Shown piece by piece: positions 1 to 13,474 of a stretch of 64,000 bases of DNA (position 1 is its first letter; each line of letters starts with the position of its first letter). The notes beneath the pieces were generated by a model. It ran no database searches. It saw only the letters and a program-made list of their open reading frames with translations, and had not been told where the DNA came from. Source of the stretch: Plenodomus lindquistii. Its lineage: Eukaryota; Ascomycota; Dothideomycetes; Pleosporales; Leptosphaeriaceae. The position numbers and the translations under genes were made by a program. Location of the stretch: contig JANUWI010000002.1 in NCBI GenBank assembly GCA_025504975.1, forward strand, positions 1,984,001 through 2,048,000, in the 5' to 3' direction.

Positions 1-1558
1 TGTGGCCTGCCGCCCATGGCCCACTGATCGAGCGCTCGCTTACACAAAATATACCTTTGTCGATCTCCCACGCATTTGTCACGCGTTTCTATAGAGTTTG
101 CGCTACGCACTTTGAGCCACCGAGATGGAACCGAACTGCGTTCATTGCAAATTCGTCAAGCTTGGTCCCAGCGGGAGCCGCCATGCAAGATCCAGGCTAC
201 GCAAACGCATCGCTGTAATGCAGATTTGGCGTCCAACGCACGTTTGGCATGTGCAGCTGCTGCGCAAGCGCAATGGTTAGTGTCAGATAATGGCGCTGGC
301 GGAGTGTCTATGACGGCCTCAAGAGCAGCAATGAGTGCTACTGGAGAATTTCTCCGTAATGTTGCAGCAATGGTTTCGGGCGAACAAGTCCGAGGACGGA
401 GTTGCACAGTTCACTGATCAATAATCAAATTGCGAAAAGCTGACTTCAAACTGAGCATGTTCATAATCAAGATCTTCAACGGCACGTTGAGCATGATGTC
501 AATTGATCACCAAGCCACGTCTATCATTTCCTTTTACTCATAGTAGCTGAATTTCTTAATCCCAGACGTCAATTCTCCTCCGGGCCTAAAGTATCAGCCA
601 CCCACACATTGCTGCAATCACAGGTCAAGGGCAGGTCAGCCGAGTAGAGTACTTGTAAAGGACTAATCGCGCCACAACCGCAACCCCTTCTCTCGCCTTC
701 GCCGCATCGGACATTCCCTTGATCATACGAGGATCTTCGGCTTGCCTAGCAATATTCGACACTCTGGTTGAGAGATGGGCTCGGTCCGTCTCTTCTGCGG
801 CTGAGCCATTACCCGTGTTCGATCTAAACGGAGATCTTGAGCGCATCATCGTATTCAAGAGCTTGTGGGCCATGCTTTTCCTTTGTTGGTTTGTATGCGT
901 AGTTTCTGGACTACAGTACTTTGTGCCTGGCCTACACCTACAGCGGTAGACTACGTAGGCGCTCGTATACCTCGATCTACCACTACGCTGTCAAATCGTA
1001 TATCTTCGTGTTCTCTAGCCAAGTACATCTTGGTGGCTGATGTTCCTGGGCTTGGCGACTCACCTTACGAAGGAGCTCACATTCATTGACTGCGTTGCGT
1101 AAGGTTCCGGGTCGCTGTAAACTCTTGCACTGCGCGGTCTCTGCCTCCTGGTGCAAAGGTATCGATAGTCACGGTCCAAGGCTAGCTCGAATGATGTGGG
1201 TTGGAGGGTACTGTGGGTGTGATATGACGACCATTTCGGTAGTGATGGAAGAGGTACATGGCTATTGCATGGCCGGCAAAGTTGAGGGGTTTGGAGCGGT
1301 GAGAGCCTTCCTAGCTTGGTATTTTGGTTGAGATGTTGGATTGCGAGTGTGCAGGACTATGTATGCAACAAGACAACGTATATGTGCTTCGTGGACAATC
1401 CATGCAAGCCCTCATGGTCAGAAGTTTTGTTGATGCCAGCCAATAATTGCTCACTACACAGTTGCTTTGAGAGCTTCAGCCACCCAGACCTTTGCCGCGA
1501 GACACACTCCAAAATGCCTATGGACACCTAACGCCTTCCGCAGTCATCATGGTCGTCC
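1..1558. other. intergenic, no gene recognised
   Basis: Short open frames exist on both strands, but none has a recognisable motif, a plausible intron structure or protein-like composition. Base composition matches the genic flanks and shows no RIP signature. The last part is the downstream region of DIS3. Confidence 0.6.
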
Positions 1559-4500
1559 CTAAACAAGACTCAAGCGGACCTTCCTCTTTCCGGTGCTCTC
1601 TTCCAGCTCATCCGTGATGCGTACTGTGACCTTTTCGAAGAGCTCAATGCTTCTCTTCACGTCGCCCTTGACGTTCAATACGTAGTTCTCAGCATCAAAG
1701 TCCGCCTCAGGCTCCGGGGTTCCGAGATCCCTCAGCCGGATCAAGCTCTCGATACCGAAGCGTGGCACAAAGACAACGAAGCCATTAGAGAAGATCTTCA
1801 TGATGAAGCCTTCCTCCTGGATGTCCTTGCCCTTCAGGGCCTGTCCAACATAGTACTCAATGGAAGCACGGCCAGCCATTTGTGCATTACGATGACGGAC
1901 GTTGATGTTCTTGCAAACAGCCTCAAGCTTGGCTTTCGACTGCAGGCTGGGATCTAGCTGCTCATATTCGATAGCAGCGGCGAGCTGGCGATGAGCTTCA
2001 AGATCAGCATAACGACGAATGGGTGAGGTAAAGTGCGTGTAGATCTCGCTGGCAAGACCGTAGTGCCTGAATTCAGGATATGCCTGGGTTCCCGCGCAGA
2101 AATATTCGGCGGACATCATGCAACGCGTTGCCATGATGCGTACAAGCGTATTGAAGAAGGGGTTGCCAGGATCAACACACTTGTCGAGCGAGTCAGCCAG
2201 AGCCTTAGAACTGTCTGTCTTGAGCTCCATGCCCTTCTTGACCTTGAGTTGGTTATCTAGCTCTTCGAAATTTGTCTTGGGTGGGGCTGCGTGACGACGC
2301 AATAGTGCAGTCTGGGGGAAAGCCTCATAGTTCTTCGCTGCGACACTAATGTTGGCCAGCAACATGAACTCTTCGACCAAAGAGTTGGTGTCGAGCAATT
2401 TCTTGGTCTGCACATCAACTGGATCCGATGTCTCAGACTCAGTGCGAACCTTCACCTCAGGTGAGGAGAGGTTCAATGCACCTGCGTCCATGCGCTTTTG
2501 CTTCAGCTTCTTGGAGAGCATCAGCAGAGTTCGCATGCCATTGGTGAGATCATCCTGCTGCGACTTGTCGTCAATACGTATTTGTGCTTGTTCGTAGCTG
2601 AAGGCTTCTCTGGAGCGAATGACCGACTTTGTGAAGTACGAAGAGACAATGTCCGCATCTTCTGTGACTTCCCAAATAACAGAGAAAGCATATCGCTCAA
2701 CATAGGGCTTCAGGGAGCACAAGTCGGTTCCAAGAAGCATGGGCAACATGTCGATGCGCTTGTCGACAAGGTAGACAGTTGTTCCGCGCTGGCTAGCCTC
2801 TTTGTCCATGGCGTTATTCGGCTTGACAAAGTGCGAGACATCCGCAATGTGTACGCCGACCTGGTAATTACCGTTCGGTAGCTTATGGGCATGGAGTGCA
2901 TCGTCGATATCAACACAGCCAACAGGATCGATACTGCACACCAGCAGATCTCGCAGGTCCTTGCGTCCCTTCCAGCCTGGGTCTTCAAGACTAGCAGGGA
3001 CTTTCCAGTCGTGTCCTTCAGCAGGCAAGCAATCCAAGACCGTCTTTGGGAACGGCTTATACTGAACGTCCCACTCCAGAAGTAAGGCTTCTGTCTCCGC
3101 ACCCTTGGACTCCAGCTCCCCCAGAGATCGTACAAAGTGGCCTACTGGGTACCGCGAGTCTATGTCCCACGAATCAATAGTTGCCAGAATGCGTTGACCA
3201 AGCAGTTCGCCAGCTTGACGTGTTCTTATACGAATCTTGGGGATACGCTTATCCATTGGCACAAGGAAAACGGTCTGCTGTTGTCTGCTGGATTTGGACG
3301 CAGATCGCACAGAATCACGATCGATGTGGCCGACATATTGGCGCCAGTTTCGTTTGACAATACCGACTACTCGTGCGGTGGGTTGCGGTCGACCTTCGAT
3401 GCTTTGACCGTGAGTTCGCTTTACTTCTTCTTGTAGAGCTCTCCGCTCCCGTTCTGGAATGACATTCTCGCCCTCCTCGGTTTCGGCATTATCATTCTTG
3501 TTCAGTGTCTCTTCTTCGATAATCTTGGTCGATGGAGCCTTCCACTGATCTTTTGGTAGCACCTCCACTACGACAACATCGCCTGAGACAGATCGGTTGC
3601 TGTTCTCTCGACCTAAGACGAGAAGCGACTTGTCGAACGCAGGAACATGTACAGAGCCCTCCAGGTAATTGTATGGCGATACGTTGAAAATACCTTGATG
3701 CAATGTTCCCGCTTTGACACCAGTCATCATCTTAGATACAGAGTAGTGGTCTGTGTAGAACACTTCCGCTTTCGTTGATCGCACCTCCCTCTGTTCTTGT
3801 GCGGCGCTAATCATATCAAGTAACTCATCAGCGTTCTCCAGTCCAGATACAAAGTCGAACACTGATGTATGTTAGTCTTCAGACGTGGTTCGGACCCTGT
3901 AAACATACGAGTTTTGCCAGGAACATGTTCGGCCTTGGCTTTGCGCAGATTGTCTCTGTCGTCCGTAATCATGACAACAGCAGGCACGCGCTTCTGCGTC
4001 TTACTGCGCGCAGCTACAGCTTCAGTAATATGGTGGTTGTACCACTGCACAGCTTTGCGCACAGCTCGGTCGTTTCGGTCGTTGATGGTCTCACCAGCAT
4101 CCCGTGACACGTATGTCTCCTGACGGAATTCGTTGAAGAAGACGTAGAATCGCTTTCCTTCGTTCTTTGTCAAAGAAATTAGGCGATGATATAATGGTAA
4201 TGAGCGGTTCTTCACTTCCTCGAGAACGGTCTGCAAGACAATAACGTCGTGGAAGGCAGTCTCGACCTCGAACAAGTCCATTCCAGTAAGAAAAGCGTTG
4301 GTGTCTGGAACGAGATACTGTCCATTGGGAAAGTCTTTGGATCCAGCTGGGGTGTCGGATAGGACAAACGGCGCAACTGAGCACATCAGCTGTGCTCCTC
4401 ATTTGGTATGGGTCACCTTACCCTTCTTCGAGTAGTCCGTTGGCGCAATCTCTAGGCATGCCCTGCAAAGATTTGACGAGCAAGGTATGTCCTGCCGCAA

Positions 4501-4623
4501 GTACAGTTCTCTAACAATCTTTTGGACCTTGCCACTTTTCGTGGAGCGGACGTAGACCTTACTGGAGATGTTGGCCTGTCCACGATCTGCAGCGTTGGAC
4601 CGTTTGAGACTGAAATACTCCAT
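1559..4623 (-). CDS. DIS3: DIS3/RRP44, exosome catalytic subunit (exonuclease and endonuclease)
   Basis: Catalytic subunit of the RNA exosome, degrading and trimming RNA 3' to 5' in nucleus and cytoplasm. Exons (minus): 4623-4422, 4376-3909, 3861-1559, giving 990 aa, close to the yeast protein. Introns of 45 and 47 nt have GT-AG ends, and the second has a CTAAC branch site. The N-terminus carries the CR3 cysteine motif (IPCSSNLCRAC). A PIN endonuclease domain follows (PDTNAF, VLEEVKNRS, ITDDRDN, about residues 68-225), then cold-shock-like regions. The RNB exonuclease domain has SIDPVGCVDIDDAL at about residue 535, with the metal-binding aspartates intact. The C-terminal S1-like segment ends in KRKVRLSLV. 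The ATG was chosen because the following residues match the family N-terminus. The gene is divergent from VMA13, with 248 bp between start codons. Confidence 0.95.
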
Positions 4624-4871
4624 CTTTTGTGGTCTTCGATGGCGCTGTCAGCGTTCGAAGTGGTTGTTAGAGCCGTGGACGTCCAAAAAGGTTGCTTGAC
4701 GCCAAGATATCAAAGTGCAGGGATCATGCGCGGATGGTCCAAGCTCCACTCCAGATGACGGAGGACGCAGGGTGGGCCGCGATAGCATCAGGAGCCAACT
4801 CCACAGCTTCACTACACCTACCTCTTCATAGACACGGCGCCGAACCAGCCTACCAAAGGTCAGAAGCTGTC

Positions 4872-6447
4872 ATGTCTTCGCTAGACCCACCCACATACCT
4901 TACCTCGATACAAAACAACATACGCGCCCGGCCAATATCATGGGAAGGCGCAGTGCGGGCCAAGACCATTACAGATGCAGACCTCAAGAAGATCAAGTCA
5001 ATTGACAAGGTGCGCAAGGAGCAGCGCAAGCAGACAATCGAAGCGGATGTGGACAGCTTCGTAACACTGCTACTCGGCGGGAATGGATCGCAGAGCATAT
5101 TCGAGGCAGCCGCCAAGCGCCAGGACATCATCCACTATATGTTGGTCTTGCTGGGAGACATGATTGATGGTACGCCACTTTTGCAGGACAACAGCCTGTG
5201 CTCAGCAACTGACTACTCCAAGATATCCCGGCCCTAACGAAAGCCCTCGTTCAACATCAGACACCCTACAAACCTTTCCTACCGCTGTTGAAAGCTTCGT
5301 CCAACAATGAGGATCCTGTTCCACTTCTTACATCCTCAGTCCTCTCCGGGCTACTTTCGTACGCAGTAGTGCAGCCTTCCAAGAACACGACACAGCTTGA
5401 AGAAGCTCTTCCACAGCTGTTTAGCTACCTCTCTACTCTCGCAAAGGCCTCAGATGCTGGTCTTCAGGATATTGCAGTTCGCGAGTACTCCGCGGTGCTA
5501 CGTAGCTCCAAGGCTAGACATCTCTTCTGGAAGCAAAGGAAGGAGACATTGAATCCTCTCTTTGACATCCTGAGAGCTGCGGCAGGATCAACCAAGGACA
5601 CAGACTCTACTCTTTACAGTGGCAATCGTAGCATCCGCAGCACGCCAGACGGTGGTCTCTCTGGCGGTGTGGGTCTTCAGCTTCTGTATCACGTCCTGCT
5701 CGTCATCTGGCAGCTGAGTTTTGAGGGCGAGCTCATTGGCGAAGGCCTCCAGGAGTACGTCACATTCCAAAGGTACCCGTCTGAACACACTTACATATAC
5801 TAACACTGCCCAGTGAACACGATGTCGTAATCTTGTACACACAGCTGCTGAAGGTCTCGCCAAAGGAAAAGACTACACGACTTCTGCTATCGACTCTCCT
5901 GAATCTGTTGACTGCGAACCGCTCGAGTCTTTTGCCCACAGCTGTGCTTGCTCGTCTACCGGCTCTGTTGTCGAGTCTGAAGTCGCGCCATTTGACAGAC
6001 GAAGATGCGCTTGAGGATCTGCAGTCACTCAACGATCTGCTAGCGGAATATACTAAAACACAGACCACTTTTGATGAGTACGCCGCGGAGATCCAATCTG
6101 GTCACCTTCGCTGGTCACCACCTCACCGCAACCCCGACTTCTGGAGGGAGAATGCACGTCGTATATTGGAAGACAACAAGGGGGAATTACCGCGGAAGCT
6201 TGCCGAGATCTTGTCCAAGAGCTGGGAGACCGACAAGCAGGTGCTTGCAATTGGCTGTAACGATGTGGCATGCTTGGTCAAGGAGGTACCTGAAAAGAGA
6301 CAGCAGCTGGAGAAGCTCGGACTGAAGGCCAGAGTAATGGCGCTCATGCAGGAGGCAGACGAGAGTGTACGATGGGAAAGTTTGCGGGCGGTTGGCGAAT
6401 GGCTGAGATACAGTTTCGAGTCCAAGACGACATTGCCAGTGAGATAG
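4872..6447 (+). CDS. VMA13: V-type proton ATPase subunit H
   Basis: Regulatory subunit H of the V1 sector, which activates the V-ATPase on vacuolar and endosomal membranes and silences free V1. Exons: 4872-5169, 5223-5754, 5814-6447, giving 487 aa against about 478 in yeast. The introns (53 and 59 nt) have clear GTACGC/GTACGT donors and CTGAC/CTAAC branch sites. The protein is an alpha-helical armadillo-like repeat, with the N-terminal PTYL..IQNNIRARPISWEG region typical of the family. The C-terminal domain carries the hallmark LRWSPPHRNPDFWRENA, followed by helices ending near RWESLRAVGEWL. The stop at 6447 fits the family length. A further short 3' intron cannot be excluded, because GTGAGA lies just before the stop. 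Confidence 0.93.
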
Positions 6448-9400
6448 GGGTTGCCCAACTTAGCGATGGAGTAAGTGATATACGCGCATTTCTTTTCCCG
6501 AGGCTTGACAGCTTGACGATTGCTCCAATCGTCATGATTGTAGTAATCCCTGTCACAGTACACCAGCCAATGTCATACGTTGTGGTCAGTGTGATTATCT
6601 CTGCATTCAGGTAGCAGATATTGCCAAACCAGCCTTGTAGCAAGGCGTATATATTGTGACCACACCAAGATGTGCACTATTCCAAACACCTGTTGTCACG
6701 TATTTTCGAATGTCATGTTCATACTAGTATAGTTGGTGCTAACCATAGGTTGAACCAAGACGACATAAAAGGCCGTGTGAAGCAGTTGTCATGACACCAC
6801 GATGCCTAAAAACACTATGGTCTGCAAATAGTACTGCCCATTATGATTGACGGCGAGGAACTGACCACATAGCATCAGTTATCGTCCAATGCACATCTGG
6901 CAGCTCTGCGCATGCACTGCGCGGCTTCGTCGTGGGGAGCACTTGCCTCATCCACCTGTGTCCGTGCGTACTTCATGGACCTCACAACTTCACTGCCAGT
7001 CCAACAGCGAACTACTAATGCGCAGGCGACATTCAAAGAGCTCCATAACCAGTCGGTTCTCAGCCGAGTTTTGAGATCATCTCTCGGGCTGGCCGTGATT
7101 CGACCAGTCCCATTCTCATGCGGAACCGCTTCAGCCTCCACCATGTTAGGAGGCCATTATCGTCTTTGGGGCACCCGCTTCTCACCAAGATCGCGTGCGA
7201 ACTGACCAATCACCCTCTATCAATGGCGATGTTGCCTTCCACCAAGACATGGCTATGCATACGTACCCGAACGACCTGGTCCACGCCATGGTCTCCTCGT
7301 TTGTGAGACCCAGCAAGAGGACATGATTGCTTGGGAATTGATGCTCTCACCCCTTGTGACGGCTTCAAAGGAGCTTTGCTGAGTTTACGTCGATGAAGGC
7401 CTATGTGTAGTCTGGGTCGTTGCTCAGAACTACTTTCCATTCCTGGCTACCTGTCGACAGCCCACAACAACGGCAGGAGCGAACGAGATCAGGCTCCGTC
7501 CTTTCGCATGGAAGCTTGAAAATCATTTTGCAACTCGGGGCTAAATCCACGGGCGCACACCCACACCTCATACATCATCAGAACCCACTGATGAGTTCGG
7601 CGCCTAGAATGTTCGCCTCTCCCTAGCACAACACCAAGGTCATCTGATGGGTCTACACAAGACAAATTCACCGCATTGTCGGGGACATATCGATTCAATG
7701 GTACGCACTTCCACCTGACCATACTGTCCCCAGTGAGTCCCAGATGAAGACTCTGATTGGCCACAATGATCATCTTCCTGGTTCGGCCTCTCCATCCATG
7801 CCATTCTCGTGCACGGTTAATACGACCGCTAAGCTATTCACAGTGATCTTGCAGTCGCTAATCATTGTGGGCGTTCGAGTAGCGTACATTGCCTTGGAAT
7901 CAGCCTCACTCCAACGGAAGCTATTTTCCAGCCATTGCTATCTGAAGATGACAAAGAACGCCGTCGAACTCATCGCCACTGTCGGGAGGTGGATATTCCC
8001 TAAGCCCGTGGTGTCGATACGTTCACGATACACTTGTTTCATTCCGTAGAGGCCTCCGCCACTACGTATGATGTCCCCACCTACGTTTTAGTACAGCAGC
8101 ACATTGTTACAGCATGCTTGTTAGATGGTTAGCGTCCAGAATGAGCTTGATCCATACCACTTGACTCGAGCCACTCCGCGGAACGGTTAGGAGCGACATT
8201 GAACCGAATTGTCTTTCACCGCCCAAGCTGTACGACCGCCGTATGCGCCAGCGAAAACTGGATGTCCAAACAGAAGCCATCGTTTATTTCGTGCTGACAG
8301 GGCCAACGGTTGCTAGCTGTGACTGGAATGCCCCCGCTCGAAAAACAACATTTCCAATCCACTTTCTCGGAAACTTGAAACAAAGTTCCCCCAGCAAATG
8401 ACCATCGTGTGTACTGCGGCTACAGCCGCTGTACGCCTCGATCTCTGTCCGACGTCTAGACGAGCTACCTATGATGCCTGACTTCTCCGGCACTGGCAGT
8501 CCAGTGCACTGGTAACTACTGTCATATGATCATGCAGTAGCTATCCTAGTTCAACCGTAGTGTGCCGCCAAGCATGAACGGCAATCCACTTCATGGACTG
8601 CAATCGAGCATATCGAGAGATAGCCTGGGCTCACATGGATATCTACCGGTGCCATCATCTATGGGCTGCAAAATGGACTACAACGGCCGTGGACCTAGAC
8701 ATGAGTACAATGGCCTCACCGACTCTTGCGGGAGCATGACCATGGCCTTGGAAGCTCCACTTGTACCGTGGCTTAGGATTTTGATTTTGATTTTGGAGAT
8801 GAGGTGGCTTACATGTTGGAAAACCGAGCCTGCCCTACGAGGTTTGATTATACATCTTACGATAAGGGTTCCCGAGATCTTCCATCACGCCATGTTTCAT
8901 CGTACAATGCAACCAGCTTGTATGATAACAATACAACGTTTGAAGATGCGCTAAACAGCTCAGAGCAGGCATTCTCTCGGGTTCGGCCCGAGATTGAGTT
9001 TTGAGAAGACTATTGAGATTTTCAAAGAGGCAAGGCTGTTGTCTTGAGGTGCTAGTGGCGGCTACAGACCCTGCAGAGCGAGCAGATGACAAAGTGTACC
9101 CCGGAGGGTACTGAGACATGGACGATTGTGGCACAGCTCTTCCGTGGACGCGTCAAACAAGACGCGCCAGCCATGGATCGGCTTTTTCGGAAAACGAGAT
9201 GTTGGAAGATGTCATACATGACATGGCGCATCTATGGGACCCTACGAAACGGGACGGGGCTCTTCTGCGCGGCCAGATTGGCCCGCGGTGTGTCTGAGTG
9301 AAGAGCAGTGCCGTCCGTCATAGGCACACCATGTCAGAAGCGGTTAACGTGACGAAGCAAACGACACGACGTTTGAAGCATTCGGCTAGACACAGTGGCG

Positions 9401-11175
9401 CGAGGTGCGGAAGGGATGTTAGCAAAGGTGTTGACGGTGGGGTTCGATTGCACGGGCTGGTCCAGGGTATCGATGTGTGCCCTTGTAAGCGGGGAGCGGG
9501 AGCCTTGTGGAACGGATCGTCAATTGAAAGACATGCTTTCTGTCCACACGGAATCGAGATATCCCAGGAGGGGATTCAAGCACGCTCACTGGATGCTGGG
9601 CCAGAAGGCAGAGAAGCAAGCCCAGAGAATGGGATCGCTTGAACGGGTTGCTTTCAGTGTCAGCCTGCTCTGAGGGAAACGCCTAGGCTGGCAAAGGCCG
9701 AGGGCGCTAGAGTACGAAGACTAGGGGTAAGGCGATGTGGATTGCACACTGACGGCTCGCCGATCACCGCGACTGTGCAGTGCAGGCAAACGGCATTGCG
9801 GGATACGGGCATCTGCTCTAGCCTCTAGGCAACAAGATGGCGAGGAAACTGGGGCGTCTATTGGATGGTTGGGTCATGCTCTGGGCTTCTGCATTCGGCT
9901 GCTGCGGCAAGCATGAGGGCCAGATGAAGATGCCCCAAACCCTGGGGAGTCAGACGATACGGACGCGTTGATAGAAGGAGAAAGGCGAATGCATGACGAG
10001 CGCGGCCGCCAATGCATGTCTGTCTTGGGCTTCATGCAGAGTCGCGGAGCTAGGATTGAATGATTCGACGCCGACCTGCTGACACGCTCGCCTTGCTCAA
10101 TCAGCAGCCTGCGCGGCTTGCTACTGGTGGGACGCGCAGCAAGTGCTCGCAAAGACGCGGCATCCCATGGCCAGTTTGAGGCAGCGGTGGCCGCGGTAGG
10201 CAGCTCTGGGGCTGGTCGAGGGCTGTCATGGCAGAGGGGCCAGCGTCAGCGTGTGAAGGCAGAGGCGGCGGCTCGGGAGCAGCGCTGGGCTGGAGTGGAG
10301 ACAATACAGTGGTAGATATACGCTAGCAATGGCTATCTCATGTGGCTTGGAGAGGGAGCAGGATTACGTGCAGGCTCCAAAGGCGGCCCCCCCGGCCAGG
10401 GAGAGCTGGGACGCTCGTGCATGAGTGCTCGGAGCCAAGAGCAGAGTAGGCGGGCCCGTCAGCTGCGTAGTGCACTGCTCACGGCTGCGCGCTGCTGGGG
10501 GCAGGGCGGCAGGGCCCCCCCATATCAGATCGGGCGTCGCTCGCACGCATCGCACCGGACCATCCTGGGATTCCTGGCCCAGCTCTGTGCGTCTTGTTCC
10601 CGCAGAACCAGCTCGCGCGCCCACGCGCCGATTCGACAGTCATAGTCATAATAACCAGCACGGGTGTTCGCTCGTCGTCGTTGGCCGCCTGCCTCAGCCT
10701 GCCCTTGCCCTGCCGCCCGCGCTGCCCTGCCCGCCAGAGGTACCTCCCTACACTACTACCCCATCCGTTCACCAGTCCCGCCGCGGCTCCCTTGCGCAGT
10801 TGCTTCTGCTGCTGCTGCGAGTCACCTCTGCAGCTCGTGCCGCGCCGTCTCATCACCCTTCTGAGTCCTCCCACTTGACTTGGTCTGTCCTTTGTTTTCG
10901 CCGTCCACAGCACTCACGCCGCACTGACGCCTTTTGTCGCCGCTTGGCGCGGGAACCTGCAGCCGTGTTGACACCAACCGAACTTCACCACCACCATCGT
11001 CGTCCTATGCCACACGCCTGCCAGTCGCCCCGTCCGCCCCGTCATCTCCGCCAGCCTTGCGCGCCCGCCCGCCCAGCACCACCGCGCCCATCGGCCTCGC
11101 CCCGCGCTCTCCGCCGCGGACGCTCGACGCTCGACGCAGCTGTGCTCGAGCTCGGTCGCTGTTGCGCCGCCTGGA
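6448..11175. other. long intergenic region with no confident gene
   Basis: About 4.7 kb between V-ATPase subunit H and the RSC7-like gene. Many short frames occur on both strands, but no known motif. It is not AT-rich and keeps ordinary CA/TG dinucleotides, so it is not a RIP-mutated repeat. The last ~600 bp (about 10600-11175) are pyrimidine-rich and probably form the promoter and 5' leader of the downstream gene. A possible broken gene at 8574-9004 is listed separately. Confidence 0.5.
8574..9004 (+). pseudogene. possible decayed or intron-containing hypothetical gene
   Basis: Two overlapping frames look protein-like when joined. The first begins MNGNPLHGLQ at the ATG at 8574 and runs to about 8770. 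A second frame from about 8775 begins DFDFDFGDEVAYMLEN and continues in Asn/Ser/Tyr-rich sequence to the stop at 9004. The switch falls at CTTAG/GATTTTG, which could be a splice acceptor, although I see no matching donor at a sensible distance, or a frameshift. I do not recognise the product. It could be a broken gene, a mis-read intron or chance. Confidence 0.2.
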
Positions 11176-13474
11176 ATGTACTCGGTGCACTCTGTCCAGG
11201 TCATGTCAAATGGTGGCATTGGGAACGGCATCATGGACCACCCTTCAGGAACAATTGACCCTTCGGCCCTCAACGCAGCAGGTACGTCAATCCAGTGCAA
11301 TGCCGCCACCGCCGCCGCGCGCGCCCCTTCATCTCGTCGCGCATCGCCAGTGTCGCGCCTGCCATGGGCGACTGCGCGCCGCTGCTGTTACATCCGCCGC
11401 CGCCGCCGCTTCCCGCCCGCAAATGCTGCGATTGCTGACGCTCCACGCAGGTCTTGTAGGCCCGCCGCAATCGGGCGCGCCGCCGCACGCACGAGGGCTG
11501 AAGCGCAGCCGCTCTCCAGAGAACAACTATGGTGATGTGCAGCATGGCGACGACGGTACGCGCTCCTAGGGCCCTGCTGCGGCTTCCTGCACGACGCGCG
11601 ACGCGACCTTGAATGCTGACACAGCACACACAGACGACATCAACCAACGGAAAAAGCGCGGCCGCCCCCCAAAGAAGGCGTTTGCTGGCTCGCCCAGCCG
11701 CGGCTCCCAGCCTCCGCCAACTCCGTCGCACGGCGGCATCGCGCCCCCCGTGCAGACTCCCCAGCTGCAGACCGCGCCGCTGCCCCAGGGCTCGCCACTC
11801 CAAGCATCGCCCTCCGCCAAATCAACTCCCACCAAGCCGGCGGTCATCAAGGCCTTGCCCACAGTTCGCGACCACACCACCGACCAGCTCAATCCCGAGG
11901 GCGACGAGTTCATACCCCGCGAAATCGACGAGGCCGGAGAGCGAAAGGTCACGCAGACCGGCCATCCGCTAGAAGGACGAGAGTACCGCTGCCGCACCTT
12001 CTTCGTGCCGAACAGAGGCGACAAGCTGTTCATGCTCGCGACTGAATGCGCCCGCGTCCTCGGCTACCGTGATTCGTACCTGCTTTTTAACAAGAACAGG
12101 TCGCTATTTAAGATCATTGCCACCCAGGCCGAAAAGGACGATTTGATCCACCAAGAAATACTGCCATACTCGTACCGGTCTAGACAGATCGCAATCGTGA
12201 CTGCACGTTCCATGTTCAGGCAGTTTGGAAGCCGGCTCATTACCAACGGACGTAGAGTACGCGACGACTATTGGGAAAGCAAGGCAAGGAAGCAGGGCTT
12301 TACTGAAGAAGACGCAGCAGGAGAAAAGAGGCCCGGTGCAGCAAAAGCCAGAGAAGCAGCTGCGGCAGAGGCTAACCACGCCAACGCCATGGCTTTCGCT
12401 CACCCCGGGGCATATGCTGGCAACAACCAGGACTATATGGGAGCGACAATGAACCCCATGCAGCCATTTGGCGGCCTGAACCCGGCACCCGGCAGTGTAC
12501 CTGCGTCAAACACAGACTCGTACAACCAGCGCACAACGACGGATATGCAGCCTCGAGACTACAGCGGTGTTCAGCGACCACGACATGAAATGGCTGGTGC
12601 GCCATACCAGGATATGACCCGGCCAACCCCATCAGGCGAGATCCTCAATCAAGCCGCCCAGACAGCCGAAATCAACAAGCAATTTGAGCAGCATCGCAAG
12701 CATCGCAAGGATCTTCTGACTGATATATGGACGCGACCCCACGAGCCCCCGGTGCAGACGAATCGCCCTGGAACTGCGGAAGGTGAACACGCACCACAGG
12801 TGACGCAAGCTGTGCAGTCGCCGCGTGTTCCCTCGGCCAATGTCACGATGCCCAGCAACCAATATGGCATGCCGGCACAGACGCCGCAACGGCCAGGTCA
12901 GCCTATGGGCGCCCAGTCATACCGCCCACAATCTCTCCCCCAGAACAACATGGTGCCTTCACCCATGGCCCAGCAGCACGCCCCACTCCGCCCTGACCAG
13001 ATGCACCGTCGCCCACCAAGTATCGGCATGCCCCAAGGAATGTCACCTGCAGGTATGGGACCAGGCGGGATGCTACCCGGAGTGCAAAATCCGAGCCACG
13101 GATACCCCCCTTCGCATATGTGGCAGGGGCCTCCCCAGCCTTCTCCGCTCTCACAACAGCACAATATGCAGCAATACGCCCAACGCCCACCACAGCAGTC
13201 GCCAATACCTCAGCAGTCTCCCATGCATGCTTCTCCTCAACTACATCATGCTCAAAGTAGTGTCTCGATGCACGGTACCCCTGTACAGCAATATCAGACT
13301 ATGGGTGCTATGGGAGGAGATTCGGGCTACCCAGCTATGGGCCAGAATCCGTACCAACCTAGTCCTAGCCCTCATCAGTACATGCAACATCAGAGCGGAG
13401 CGGGCCAGCAACCCGGCATGCCTGGATGGGCTCCCCCGCAACAACCGCAACAGCAAGGATGGCAATCCTACTAG
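11176..13474 (+). CDS. RSC7: chromatin remodelling complex subunit, RSC7/Swp82 family
   Basis: Member of the RSC7/Swp82 family (Pfam CRC_subunit), accessory subunits of RSC/SWI-SNF nucleosome remodellers in the nucleus. Exons: 11176-11281, 11451-11555, 11634-13474, giving 683 aa. Splice phases agree at both junctions (introns 169 and 78 nt). Exon 3 opens with an AT-hook-like KKRGRPPKK, then Pro-rich sequence. The conserved domain runs about residues 165-275 (GREYRCRTFFVPNRGDKLFM, LGYRDSYLLFNKNRSLFKI, FRQFGSRLITNGRRVRDDYW). The C-terminal half is Gln/Pro/Met-rich and disordered. ATG 11176 is the first in frame; a second Met lies nine codons later. The gene sits alone between two large gene-free stretches and has a pyrimidine-rich leader. 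Confidence 0.88.

Noticed and set aside
11005..11803. Several Arg/Ala-rich frames on both strands around the 5' end of the RSC7-like gene
   Set aside because: High-GC leader and introns give long spurious frames; only the spliced model gives the conserved domain.
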